Below are positions 55,924 through 64,000 of a DNA stretch of 64,000 nt, piece by piece. Under the pieces are notes generated by a model. That model did no database searches. It was not told the origin of the DNA and worked only from the letters and a program-made list of their open reading frames with translations. The stretch lies in NCBI RefSeq assembly GCF_000153125.2, contig NZ_CM002299.1:1549075-1613074 (forward strand), written 5' to 3'. Position 1 is the stretch's first letter. Every line of letters starts with the position of its first letter. Origin of the DNA: Congregibacter litoralis KT71. Lineage in GTDB: Bacteria > Pseudomonadota > Gammaproteobacteria > Pseudomonadales > Halieaceae. The translations under genes and the position numbers were made by a program.

Positions 55924-57022
55924 ATGTTGGAGATCAATCCCCTTATTCAAAGTCTCAAGGATATCGAGGCACGTACGGACGTGCTTAGGGGGTATCTTTG
56001 ACGTCGATCAGCGACGGGAACGTCTTTCGGAAGTAGAGCTCGAGCTGGCGGAACCCAGCGTTTGGGACAACCCCGAGCGGGCCCAGGATCTTGGCCGGGA
56101 GCGCTCCTCCCTGGAAGCTATCGTGAGCTCCATTGACGCCCTGGACACGGGGGCGTCCGATACCCTCGATCTCATTGAGATGGCCGCGGAGGAGGATGAC
56201 GAGGCCGCCGTCGCGGAGCTGGAGCAGGAAATTCAGGGACTCCTCAAGGTGCTGGAGAAGCTTGAGTTCCGGCGCATGTTCAATGGCGAGATGGATCCCA
56301 ATAACGCCTTTCTCGATATTCAGTCGGGTTCCGGCGGCACGGAAGCTCAGGATTGGGCGGAGATACTCCTGCGCATGTATCTGCGCTGGGGTGAGGCCAA
56401 GGGGTTTTCCACGGAGTTAATCGAAGCCTCCGGGGGAGACGTTGCGGGCATCAAGAGCGCGACCATCAAGTTTACCGGTGAATACGCTTTTGGCTGGCTC
56501 CGCACGGAGACCGGTGTGCATCGCCTGGTGCGCAAGTCGCCCTTTGATTCCGGGAATCGTCGCCATACCTCCTTCGCCTCGGTATTTGTGGCGCCGGAGA
56601 TCGACGACAACATCGAGATTGAGATCAACCCGGCGGATCTGCGCGTGGATACCTACCGCGCCAGCGGCGCTGGCGGGCAGCACGTCAACAAAACCGATTC
56701 AGCGGTGCGTCTGACCCACAATCCCTCGGGGATTGTCGTGCAATGCCAGACGGAGCGCTCTCAGCATCAGAACCGGGACAACGCCATGAAGCTTCTTCGG
56801 GGCAAGCTGTACGAGATGGAAATTCTCAAGCGCAACGAAGAAAAACAGATCATGGAAGACAACAAGGCAGACATAGGCTGGGGAAGCCAGATCCGCAGCT
56901 ATGTTCTCGATGCCTCGCGAATCAAGGACCTGCGCACCAACGTTGAAACCAGCAACACCCAGGCGGTGCTTGACGGGGATATCGATCAGTTTATCGAGGC
57001 CTCTCTGAAGAGCGGGCTGTAA
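55924..57022 (+). CDS. prfB: Peptide chain release factor 2, with programmed +1 frameshift
   Basis: Frame 0 from the ATG at 55924 ends after 25 codons at an in-frame TGA (55999-56001). Shifting +1 there and reading GAC GTC GAT gives a 365-residue RF2. The large part has codon-recognition 'SNF'-region sequence and the catalytic '[17 protein letters not shown]' (GGQ), plus '[14 protein letters not shown]'. RF2 ends translation at TGA and TAA. The frameshift makes its synthesis self-limiting. It precedes lysS as in many gammaproteobacteria. Confidence 0.97.
55987..56002 (+). promoter_or_regulatory. prfB +1 recoding site (internal Shine-Dalgarno and CTT TGA C)
   Basis: The Shine-Dalgarno-like AGGGGG (55987-55992) is followed by TAT, the slippery CTT (55996-55998) and TGA C. 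This is the classic conserved arrangement that lets the ribosome slip +1 when RF2 is low. Confidence 0.97.
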
Positions 57023-57140
57023 TGCCGGATACGGTTTGAGGAATCGGTCGACAGACGACCGATAAGCGACAGACGAGTGATAGATAGCTAACGGATGCGT
57101 TCTGTTTCGAACGGGTTCGTCAGGAGTCGGGAAAGAATTT

Positions 57141-58640
57141 ATGAGTGATACAGACAACACAGCGCCGCAAACTGCTGAGGATGAAAACAAGCTCATTGCA
57201 GAGCGGCGGGGCAAGCTCGCCGGTCTGCGGGAGCAGGGTAATCCCTTTCCCAACGATTTTCGCCGAAGCGCCACTGCGGCTCAGCTGCAGCGGGATTATG
57301 CCGAAGACGATAAAGCCACCCTGGAAGCGCGCAGCGAAGAGTTCGCCGTTGCCGGTCGGCTTATTCGCAATCGCGGTGCCTTTTTGCTGATTCAGGATGG
57401 CGAGGGGCAGATCCAGCTATACGTCGATCGCAAGGGGCTTGATGAGGATACCCTTGCCGCCATCAAGAGCTGGGATCTCGGTGACATCGTGGCGGCCCGG
57501 GGGCCTCTGCACCGCTCGGGTAAAGGGGATCTCTACATCAATATGCGCGAGGCGCGACTTCTGACCAAGGCGCTGCGTCCCCTGCCGGACAAATACCATG
57601 GCCTTGCGGATCAGGAACTGCGCTATCGTCAGCGCTACGTCGATCTCATCGTTAATGAGAGTTCCCGGGATGTATTTCGTACCCGCTCAAAGGTTATCAG
57701 CTACATCCGGAAATTCATGGATGCCCGGGAGTTTATGGAGGTGGAGACACCGATGATGCAGCCGATTCCCGGCGGCGCGGCGGCAAAGCCCTTTGTGACA
57801 CACCACAATGCCCTGGACCTGACGATGTACCTGCGCATTGCGCCGGAGCTGTATCTCAAACGCCTGACGGTGGGTGGCTTCGAGAGGGTCTATGAAATCA
57901 ACCGCAATTTTCGCAACGAGGGCCTGTCTACCCGGCACAACCCGGAATTCACCATGCTCGAGTATTACTGGGCCTACGCGGATTATCGCGATGCCATGGA
58001 TCTGACAGAAGCCATGCTCCGGGGTCTCACGGAGGAGGTTCTGGGTACGCAGCAGGTGACGTATCAGGGGCAGGTCTTCGATTTTTCCAAGCCCTTCGCC
58101 CGCATGACCGTTATCGACGCTATCCTGGCTCACAACCCGTCCTTGAGCGCTGCGGACATCGCTGAGCGCGAAACGGCAAAAGGCGTTGCCGAGGGCCTGG
58201 GCATCGAGGTTAGCGACGCCTGGGGGCTTGGCAAAATCCAGATAGAGATCTTTGAAAAAACCGCGGAACACCGACTGGAACAGCCGACCTTCATTACTGC
58301 TTACCCCACGGAGGTCTCCCCCCTGGCCCGTCGTAATGACGAGGATCCTTTCGTGACCGATCGCTTTGAGTTTTTTGTTGCCGGTCGTGAACTCGCCAAC
58401 GGCTTCAGTGAGCTTAATGACGCCGAGGATCAGGCCCAGCGTTTTCAGGAGCAGGTGGAGCAGAAAGACGCCGGCGACGAGGAAGCTATGCATTTTGATG
58501 CGGACTACGTGCGCGCTCTGGAATACGGAATGCCGCCGACGGCGGGGGAGGGCATCGGCATCGATCGCCTGGTGATGCTGCTCACGGATTCGCCGTCCAT
58601 CCGCGATGTGCTCCTGTTTCCCCACATGCGTCCGGAGTGA
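57141..58640 (+). CDS. lysS: Lysyl-tRNA synthetase
   Basis: A 499-residue class II synthetase: OB-fold anticodon domain (residues 60-165, '[19 protein letters not shown]'), motif 1 '[21 protein letters not shown]', motif 2 '[20 protein letters not shown]' and motif 3 '[20 protein letters not shown]'. It charges tRNA-Lys. It follows prfB by 118 bp. Confidence 0.97.
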   Translation: MSDTDNTAPQTAEDENKLIAERRGKLAGLREQGNPFPNDFRRSATAAQLQRDYAEDDKATLEARSEEFAVAGRLIRNRGAFLLIQDGEGQIQLYVDRKGLDEDTLAAIKSWDLGDIVAARGPLHRSGKGDLYINMREARLLTKALRPLPDKYHGLADQELRYRQRYVDLIVNESSRDVFRTRSKVISYIRKFMDAREFMEVETPMMQPIPGGAAAKPFVTHHNALDLTMYLRIAPELYLKRLTVGGFERVYEINRNFRNEGLSTRHNPEFTMLEYYWAYADYRDAMDLTEAMLRGLTEEVLGTQQVTYQGQVFDFSKPFARMTVIDAILAHNPSLSAADIAERETAKGVAEGLGIEVSDAWGLGKIQIEIFEKTAEHRLEQPTFITAYPTEVSPLARRNDEDPFVTDRFEFFVAGRELANGFSELNDAEDQAQRFQEQVEQKDAGDEEAMHFDADYVRALEYGMPPTAGEGIGIDRLVMLLTDSPSIRDVLLFPHMRPE

Positions 58641-58697
58641 TCAGCCTGCGGCGGCAGGTGCTACACTCGACCCCGTACTGATTGCGAAGAACAGACT

Positions 58698-59267
58698 ATG
58701 CTACAGAAGCTGATTCCTCTGGCATGCACCACACTTCTGGTTGCCTGTGCGGCGACGCCGCCGGAGCCGGTAGAACCCCCTGCGCAGCGCTCGCCCGAGG
58801 ACGTGAAGTTAACCCTGAACCTGCCGGAAGAGCCGGAGAACTGCGTTTGTCAGTCAGCCGAAGAGAACGACCGGACGTTCCTGGAGCGGGGCATGGAGAC
58901 GCTGGCCGATGGTGAGTACATCGAGGCGGTGCAGTATTTCCAGCGTTACCAGCGTCTGGAGCAGTTACCCCTGGCGCAATGGGAAGGGGATCTTGCCATC
59001 GCCTATGTGAGCATGTTGCCCAGCAGCCCTTTCTACGACGTGGATGCTGCGCTCCTCGCCTACACGGATTTGCAGTCCCGGGAGCCCGCGGGGCAAAAGC
59101 ATCACAGCATTGTGATCATGCAGCAGGCGCTGGAGTCCTTCGTGCTGATGGAGAGACACATCTGGGATCTGGAGAGCCGAACGGGGATGTTGCAGGAGGA
59201 TCTCGATAAACGGGAGCAGGCCCTCAAGCGGCTGCGGGAACTGACTCTGGGTCAGCCGGAAGACTGA
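58698..59267 (+). CDS. Predicted lipoprotein with TPR-like helix region
   Basis: A 189-residue protein: lipobox LLVACAA near residue 17, a proline-rich linker, a helical TPR-like part (DRTFLERGMETLADGEYIEAV, then QYFQRYQRLEQLP) and a coiled-coil end (LQEDLDKREQALKRLREL). Similar layouts occur in QseG/YfhG-type lipoproteins near sensor kinases. Its last 44 bases overlap the convergent histidine-kinase gene, so the relation to it is only by position. Confidence 0.75.
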   Translation: MLQKLIPLACTTLLVACAATPPEPVEPPAQRSPEDVKLTLNLPEEPENCVCQSAEENDRTFLERGMETLADGEYIEAVQYFQRYQRLEQLPLAQWEGDLAIAYVSMLPSSPFYDVDAALLAYTDLQSREPAGQKHHSIVIMQQALESFVLMERHIWDLESRTGMLQEDLDKREQALKRLRELTLGQPED

Positions 59268-60750
59268 CGGTAAACACTGAGCCTTCTCCGGGGCTGCTCT
59301 GTACCGCAATCGTGCCCCCCATGAGTTCGCAGAAATCCCGGCAGATCGCGAGTCCCAGACCCGTGCCGCCATAGGTATTGCTCGTGGTGTCCTCCGCCTG
59401 CACAAAGGCATCGAAGACCAGGGCCTGCTGCTCCTCAGTCATGCCAATACCGGTGTCGCTCACGGCAATAGACAGCTGCGCCGAAGACGCCTCAAAGGAG
59501 GCACTCACCCGAATGACACCCTGTTCCGTGAACTTAGCGGCGTTGCTCAGGAGGTTGACAATGACCTGGCGGAATTTGACTGCGTCGTTGTGGATCTGGG
59601 GGAGGTCGCTGAAGTCATCGCATTCCAAGACGTTGCCGTTTCTTCGCAGCAGAGGCGCAAGGGCATCGACGGCCATGGTGAGTGCCTCTCCGGGATGAAA
59701 GGCTTCCCGCACCAGGGTCATCTTTCCCGTTTCGATCTTTGACAGATCGAGAATGTCATCAATAAGCGCCAATAGCTGGCGGCCGGACAGAACAATTTTG
59801 TCGAGATCGCTCTGATACTGCTCCCGGTCTACCGGGGCCTCATCATCGAGTTCATCATGAAGCATTTCGCTGTACCCGATGATGGCGTTCAGCGGGGTGC
59901 GCAGCTCGTGGCTCACGTTGGCGAGGAAACGGGATTTGGCGGCATTCGCCTCATCGGCGCTTTGTTTGGCGTCGATCTCCTCGTCAATGGCGCGCCTCAG
60001 TTTGTCTGACATGGTGTTGAAAGCAATGGCAAGGTCGCCCAGCTCACCGTCATCGTCAATATCGTCGATGCGATAATCGAGCTCCCCGGCGCCGAGACGT
60101 TGGGTGCCACGTTTCAGACGCTTGAGATTGTCATTGGTGTAGCGCACAAGAAAAAAGCCCAGGGTCGCCGTTAAGAAGATTGACGCGATGAACCCCAGCA
60201 CCGTGATCCTGTCCGTCAGGGCGATGGTGCGATCAATGACGTTGGCGCGCTGCACCGCAATGAAAGCCTGGCGTTGTTCCAATTCCTTCAGGCGCTGACT
60301 GGCCTCGAGATAGGGGATAGGGTCGTCCACGTCTGATTGCCAGTCGGGGTCGTTGTAACGTTCGTAGAAGTCCCGCCAGCTCGCCAGGAGACGTGTGCTG
60401 CTTTCGCGCAAGAGATTGAATTGCAGGGCGGTGACATCGCTTCCCATACCCCCGAGAGCCTCCACGGTGCTTCGGGTGGCGGCTATACCGGCAAGAGCGC
60501 TGCGCAGATCTTCCTCGGCCAGGCGGTCATCGGTGTTCTCTCTAAGCGTCGAGAGGACAAGGATCTTCTGACGCTGGTCCTCCAGCTGCTTGGCAAGCTC
60601 ACCGGAGAGCTGACCCGCGGTCACCGCCTGGCGGTAGGCGACCATACTCTCGCTTCGCGCATAGCTTCCCCAGAAATGCGTGCCCACGTTGATGGCAAAC
60701 AAAATGAGGATGGTGAACAGGGAGAGGGTTAATCGCCGGCGAAGACTCAT
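59224..60750 (-). CDS. Sensor histidine kinase
   Basis: A 508-residue kinase: two membrane spans (about 8-28 and 178-200) with a helical periplasmic domain, HAMP (about 200-255), HisKA with phospho-acceptor His in 'LANVSHELRTPLNAIIGYSEML' and HATPase with N-box 'VIVNLLSNAAKFTEQG', G1 'VSDTGIGMTEEQ' and G2 'GGTGLGLAICRDFCELMGG'. It is the third gene of a unit with the receiver (four-base overlap) and the cyclase. Target signal unknown. Confidence 0.93.
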   Translation of the reverse strand: MSLRRRLTLSLFTILILFAINVGTHFWGSYARSESMVAYRQAVTAGQLSGELAKQLEDQRQKILVLSTLRENTDDRLAEEDLRSALAGIAATRSTVEALGGMGSDVTALQFNLLRESSTRLLASWRDFYERYNDPDWQSDVDDPIPYLEASQRLKELEQRQAFIAVQRANVIDRTIALTDRITVLGFIASIFLTATLGFFLVRYTNDNLKRLKRGTQRLGAGELDYRIDDIDDDGELGDLAIAFNTMSDKLRRAIDEEIDAKQSADEANAAKSRFLANVSHELRTPLNAIIGYSEMLHDELDDEAPVDREQYQSDLDKIVLSGRQLLALIDDILDLSKIETGKMTLVREAFHPGEALTMAVDALAPLLRRNGNVLECDDFSDLPQIHNDAVKFRQVIVNLLSNAAKFTEQGVIRVSASFEASSAQLSIAVSDTGIGMTEEQQALVFDAFVQAEDTTSNTYGGTGLGLAICRDFCELMGGTIAVQSSPGEGSVFTVSLPADPESVPAAA

Positions 60751-61133
60751 GTCTGGAGTTTCCGGGATTCAAGGAGCCGTTTGATTTTCTCCAGGAGCGC
60801 CGGGAAATCAATGGGCTTGGTGGCGTAGTCATCGCAACCCGCAGCGATCGCTTTGTCGCGATCTTCAGGCATGGCGTGGGCCGTGAGGGCAATAATCGGT
60901 GTCCCCGCGAGGGCGCTGTTGGCCCGTACCCGTTTGCAGACGGTCCAGCCGTCGATAAGAGGCAGGTTCATGTCCAGCAGCACCAGGTCGGGATGCTCGG
61001 ACTCGATGCAATCCAGGGCCTTGGCGCCATCCTCGGCAATGAGAGCATCAAAGCCGGCGCGCTTCAGGCGTCGGCTCAGCATGTCGCGATTGAGCTCGTT
61101 GTCCTCGACCAGTAAGAGTTGCGGATTGCTCAT
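60747..61133 (-). CDS. Single-domain response regulator (CheY-like)
   Basis: A 128-residue receiver: acidic pocket 'LLLVEDNELN' (Glu10, Asp11), phospho-acceptor Asp54 in 'VLLDMNLPLIDGW', Thr in 'ALTAHAMPEDRD' and Lys in 'YATKPIDFPAL'. No output domain. It overlaps both its neighbours by four bases, so it probably carries phosphate between kinase and cyclase. Confidence 0.93.
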   Translation of the reverse strand: MSNPQLLLVEDNELNRDMLSRRLKRAGFDALIAEDGAKALDCIESEHPDLVLLDMNLPLIDGWTVCKRVRANSALAGTPIIALTAHAMPEDRDKAIAAGCDDYATKPIDFPALLEKIKRLLESRKLQT

Positions 61134-62617
61134 GGCAGCTCCTGTTCCAGGGGATGCACCAGCAGAACCTCATCAATGCCCGGGGCCTGAAGCTCCCGGC
61201 TGTCGCCCAGGGCGTAAGCGGCACCCAGAGCCTGGCGTGTGGATTCGGCGATGAGTATCTCTCCGCGCCGGGCAATATCCTCAATACGCGAAGTCACGTT
61301 CATGGCGTGGCCAACAAAACCGTACTTGCTGCGACGCTCGGAACCGATGTTACCGGCGATTACGTTGCCCGTGTTCAGCGCGATGCCCATGGCAAGCTCC
61401 GGCAGCCCATCCTCGCGATTCGCCGCGTTGATGTCTTCCATGGCCGCCTGCATGGCAAGGGCGCAGCGGGCCGCCCGGTCGGGATCATCGTCGTGACGCC
61501 GGGGGGCGCCGAATACCGCCAGAATAGCGTCACCCAGAAACTCATCGATGGTGCCACCGTATTCGAGAATGATGTCCGTCATGGCGCCCAGATAGCGATT
61601 GAGCATACTCACAACGCGGTCCGGAGGCAGCTGCTCGCTCATGGTGGTAAAGCCCCGAATATCCGACATCATGATGGTCACCTCCCGGAGATCACCGCCC
61701 AGTTCCAGCCCTTCGGGACGCTCGAGGATTTCCGTGACGATGTCGTCAGAGAGGTAGCGTCCGAAGGTGGCGCGGATAAAGCGTTCGTTGCGTTCCAGTT
61801 GATCGCGGTAGAGCTGCTCCCGGTCATGCCACTGCTTGCGCTCAATACCCGCCTTGATGCGCGCCTGGAGAAGCACGGGATTGAAAGGTTTGAACAGATA
61901 GTCGTCGGCGCCCGCTTTGATGCATTCGATAATCCCCTGCATATCCTGCTCACCGGAGATCATGATCACCGGTGTGGCCCTCAGCCGGGGTTCCGCTTTG
62001 ATGCGCCGGAGCACTTCCCGACCATCCATGCCGGGCATCATGCGATCGAGAAGCACCACGTCAACATCGGCGTTGGCCAGCATCTCCAGAGCTTCTTCGC
62101 CACTCGGTGCCGTGACGACAAAATGCCCGCTGCGCGTGAGGTAGCGCGCCAGGAGCGCACGATTTTCTTCCCGGTCGTCCACCGCCAGAATAAAACCAGG
62201 ATCGCTGGTGATCTTGGCGATCTGTTGTACGGCGCCCGTATCGGCGGCCGTACCGGACAGGGCCGGCTCCGCGGTGCCCTCCATAACGCGGTCGATGGCG
62301 CTTTTCAGCGCGGCACCGGGTTGGGCGACAACTTCGCTAAGCATCTCTGCATAGCCCCGGAGCGCGCCGGCGAGATTGCGCAGTTCATGGGTGTCTTCCG
62401 TTTCTGATTCAAGAAGAGGCGCGATGTTGGCCGCGCAGGCCGTGAGAGCCGCCCAGTCTTTTTTTGCTTCCTCGTTAAGTTCCGGCAGCTCCGTGGCCGC
62501 CAGGGTCGTGACTTCCAATACGGCCGACTGCAATCCAACGCGGATGCTGTGTGCAGACACGACGGACTGAACGGCGGTCTCGGGGACGCTGACGGTACTC
62601 TGGGGGTCATCGTTCAC
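61130..62617 (-). CDS. Receiver-domain class III adenylate/guanylate cyclase
   Basis: A 495-residue protein: an N-terminal helical segment (1-130) that may act as a phosphotransfer or dimer module, a receiver domain (about 140-260) with phospho-acceptor Asp in 'VVLLDRMMPGMDGRE', then a class III cyclase with the metal Asp pair in 'MSDIRGFTTMSEQ' and 'DEFLGDAILAVFGAP', and transition-state Asn/Arg in 'MNVTSRIEDIAR'. It makes cAMP (or cGMP) under phosphorelay control. It is the first gene of the unit and divergent from a Crp-family regulator. Confidence 0.92.
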   Translation of the reverse strand: MNDDPQSTVSVPETAVQSVVSAHSIRVGLQSAVLEVTTLAATELPELNEEAKKDWAALTACAANIAPLLESETEDTHELRNLAGALRGYAEMLSEVVAQPGAALKSAIDRVMEGTAEPALSGTAADTGAVQQIAKITSDPGFILAVDDREENRALLARYLTRSGHFVVTAPSGEEALEMLANADVDVVLLDRMMPGMDGREVLRRIKAEPRLRATPVIMISGEQDMQGIIECIKAGADDYLFKPFNPVLLQARIKAGIERKQWHDREQLYRDQLERNERFIRATFGRYLSDDIVTEILERPEGLELGGDLREVTIMMSDIRGFTTMSEQLPPDRVVSMLNRYLGAMTDIILEYGGTIDEFLGDAILAVFGAPRRHDDDPDRAARCALAMQAAMEDINAANREDGLPELAMGIALNTGNVIAGNIGSERRSKYGFVGHAMNVTSRIEDIARRGEILIAESTRQALGAAYALGDSRELQAPGIDEVLLVHPLEQELP

Positions 62618-62807
62618 GCGCTTATCTCACTGACGGCCGGAGCCGGGGTTCGCTGCATGATGCTGCCTGTTAATTGCGAGCTGTCGAGTATAGCGAGAGC
62701 CATGATTGTCGGGGAAGGGAGGCCGGTTAACGCGGTTTCAGGAATTGGATGCGCTCGGCGGAAAATTTGAGGTAACATAAGCTCACCGCGAAAGCAGACA
62801 AACACGG

Positions 62808-63473
62808 GTGGCCTCAGCGTACTCCATGTTGCAAAAGGTAGAAATTTTTCAGGGTCTTTCGGACGACGAGCTTGCGGCCCTGGCTGCGAGCAGCACCAGT
62901 CGCTCGTTTCCAAAAAACACCGTGGTGATTCATGAGAATGACCCGGCGGATTCCCTGTTTGTCATCGAGGCCGGCAAAGTCAAAGTCTATTGCAGCGACA
63001 AGAACGGCAAAGAGTTCATCATGAACACCCAGGGCGAGGGCGACTATTTCGGTGAGCTTGCGCTTCTTGATGATTCCACGCGCTCTGCGTCGGTGAGAAC
63101 CGTCGAGAAGTGCAATTTCTGCATCATCTATAAAGAAGACTTCAACCGCGTCCTCGAGGACCATCCCAGTATCTCGCGCAAGCTTATCGCCAACCTTGCT
63201 TCCCGGGTGCGCAAACTCACCGCTGACGTCAAGAGCCTGGCTCTTCAGGACGTCTATGGTCGAGTGGCCAACGTACTCATGGATCTTTCGGAAGAGCGGG
63301 GCGACGGTACGCTGTATATCGGCGAGAAACTGACCCAGCAGGATATCGCGGATCGCGTGGGGGCTTCCCGCGAGATGGTGGCCCGGATCCTCAAGGATCT
63401 CACCATCGGGGAGTACATCCGCTTCGAAGGGCGCCACATCATTATCAATACGCGCTTACCCGCCAAATACTGA
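62808..63473 (+). CDS. Crp/Fnr-family transcription regulator
   Basis: A 221-residue Crp-type activator: cyclic-nucleotide domain (residues 10-120) with phosphate-binding cassette 'YFGELALLDDSTRSASVR', a long C-helix (VRKLTADVKSLALQ) and winged helix 'TQQDIADRVGASREMVARILKDL'. The cassette keeps Glu and Arg-Ser as in cAMP receptors, so ligand binding is likely. No cysteine cluster of Fnr type is seen. It is divergent from the cyclase unit. Confidence 0.9.
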   Translation: MASAYSMLQKVEIFQGLSDDELAALAASSTSRSFPKNTVVIHENDPADSLFVIEAGKVKVYCSDKNGKEFIMNTQGEGDYFGELALLDDSTRSASVRTVEKCNFCIIYKEDFNRVLEDHPSISRKLIANLASRVRKLTADVKSLALQDVYGRVANVLMDLSEERGDGTLYIGEKLTQQDIADRVGASREMVARILKDLTIGEYIRFEGRHIIINTRLPAKY

Positions 63474-63552
63474 TTCCCCTCGGCTTCCACTAACTCCGGG
63501 AGGGCAGATTTTGTTGAGAGTTCCTCTTGGTGAGACTCGCTCTCCCTCAGTC

Positions 63553-64000
63553 CTATTCGCTACTCTCGACCCGTAGTTTGAGACGTCCCCTTGCAAGCCT
63601 TGCTTCCAGGACCTGCTCTGGCGATACCGCATCGCTGGCGCGAACCACGCCGCCCTGCGCGTCGCTGATGATGGCGTAGCCGCGTTCAAGAATTGCCAGG
63701 GGATTGAGGCTTTTCAGAACCTGCTCCCGGCGTTCCAGGCCCTGCCTGTGCCATGCCAGTTTTTGCGCCATTGCTGCCTCCAAAGCAGCCTTTTGACGCG
63801 CCACCTTCTCGCGGCTGATTGTCAGTCGGCGCAGGGGGCTGTGACTCAGGAGCCGTTCCCGGCGAGCCTGCTGCGCGTGCTGCAGCTGCGCCAGCCGCTG
63901 TTTGATGGCCCGGTTCAGACGGTTTTCGAGTTCGTCCAGGCGCTGCGCCTGCTCCCGAAGTCGATCTCCCGGGTGTTTCAGTCGCGCTCGCATACGGTCC
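63553..64000 (-). CDS. xseA: Exodeoxyribonuclease VII large subunit, C-terminal part
   Basis: The frame ends at 63553 and runs off the right edge. It shows the helical XseA stalk (RLDELENRLNRAIKQRLAQL, RERLLSHSPLRRL) and the conserved C-terminus 'LKSLNPLAILERGYAIISDAQGGVVRASDAV' ending 'ARGRLKLRVES'. XseA with XseB degrades single-stranded DNA. It is convergent with the Crp-family gene. Confidence 0.9.
   Translation of the reverse strand, partial: DRMRARLKHPGDRLREQAQRLDELENRLNRAIKQRLAQLQHAQQARRERLLSHSPLRRLTISREKVARQKAALEAAMAQKLAWHRQGLERREQVLKSLNPLAILERGYAIISDAQGGVVRASDAVSPEQVLEARLARGRLKLRVESSE

Noticed and set aside
56123..57022. prfB as a short 299-residue protein from an internal ATG
   Set aside because: The upstream recoding site (AGGGGG, CTT TGA C) and the conserved N-terminus show that the full protein begins at 55924.
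61154..62407. 417-codon plus-strand frame across the cyclase gene
   Set aside because: Shadow of the receiver-cyclase coding strand; no domain pattern or start signal.

Overview
The window looks like a chromosomal segment of an aerobic marine gammaproteobacterium. The GC-rich housekeeping blocks, their gene order (ffh / rpsP-rimM-trmD-rplS, queA-tgt, alaC-hom-thrC-recJ-prfB-lysS) and the family mix fit the OM60/NOR5 (Halieaceae) type. That placement is inference from protein style and synteny, not from a database search.

Positions 1-8 kb carry accessory metabolism: a membrane-anchored octaheme cytochrome c (tetrathionate-reductase family), a 2-oxoglutarate/Fe(II) oxygenase overlapping an MFS exporter, an exported amidase, an SDR-lipoprotein pair and a CBS-domain protein. 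Positions 8-12.7 kb hold an unusual locus. An ECF sigma factor and its membrane anti-sigma factor are divergent from a secreted subtilase-like protein with 62 consecutive (V/I/L)-E-x-x tetrads, followed by a convergent outer-membrane beta-barrel gene. Positions 12.8-26.5 kb hold two GGDEF-EAL proteins, a sugar-nucleotide cluster (UDP-glucuronate 4-epimerase, UDP-glucose dehydrogenase, galE), an N-terminal-nucleophile acylase, a ROK sugar kinase and PPK2. The second GGDEF-EAL gene and the 4-epimerase are each broken by one frameshift.

Positions 26.5-38.5 kb are mobile. An ISL3-family element lies next to the left copy of tRNA-Leu(CAA). An exact 87-bp direct repeat containing the complete tRNA then brackets a roughly 10.4-kb island whose own genes all read on the minus strand: a DUF6538-type tyrosine integrase, an Apea-like HEPN protein, a membrane HEPN protein, a FimB-sized recombinase co-transcribed with two exported/membrane proteins, two small proteins, a structured non-coding stretch and a helicase-like ATPase. 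The ATPase gene is interrupted by an IS3-family element with a CAG target duplication; removing the element restores a 648-codon frame. The tRNA copy with the promoter has lost its encoded CCA, and the other copy keeps CCA but has no clear promoter.

Positions 38.7-64 kb are mostly core functions: queuosine synthesis (queA-tgt), a gamma carbonic anhydrase, a CorC-type transporter, a CcsA/YpjD-like protein, SRP (ffh), ribosomal proteins and tRNA/rRNA maturation factors, xerD, a DsbC-like isomerase, threonine biosynthesis, recJ, prfB (with its programmed +1 frameshift) and lysS. The window ends with a histidine kinase / receiver / receiver-adenylate cyclase operon divergent from a Crp-family regulator (a plausible cAMP module) and the 3' part of xseA.
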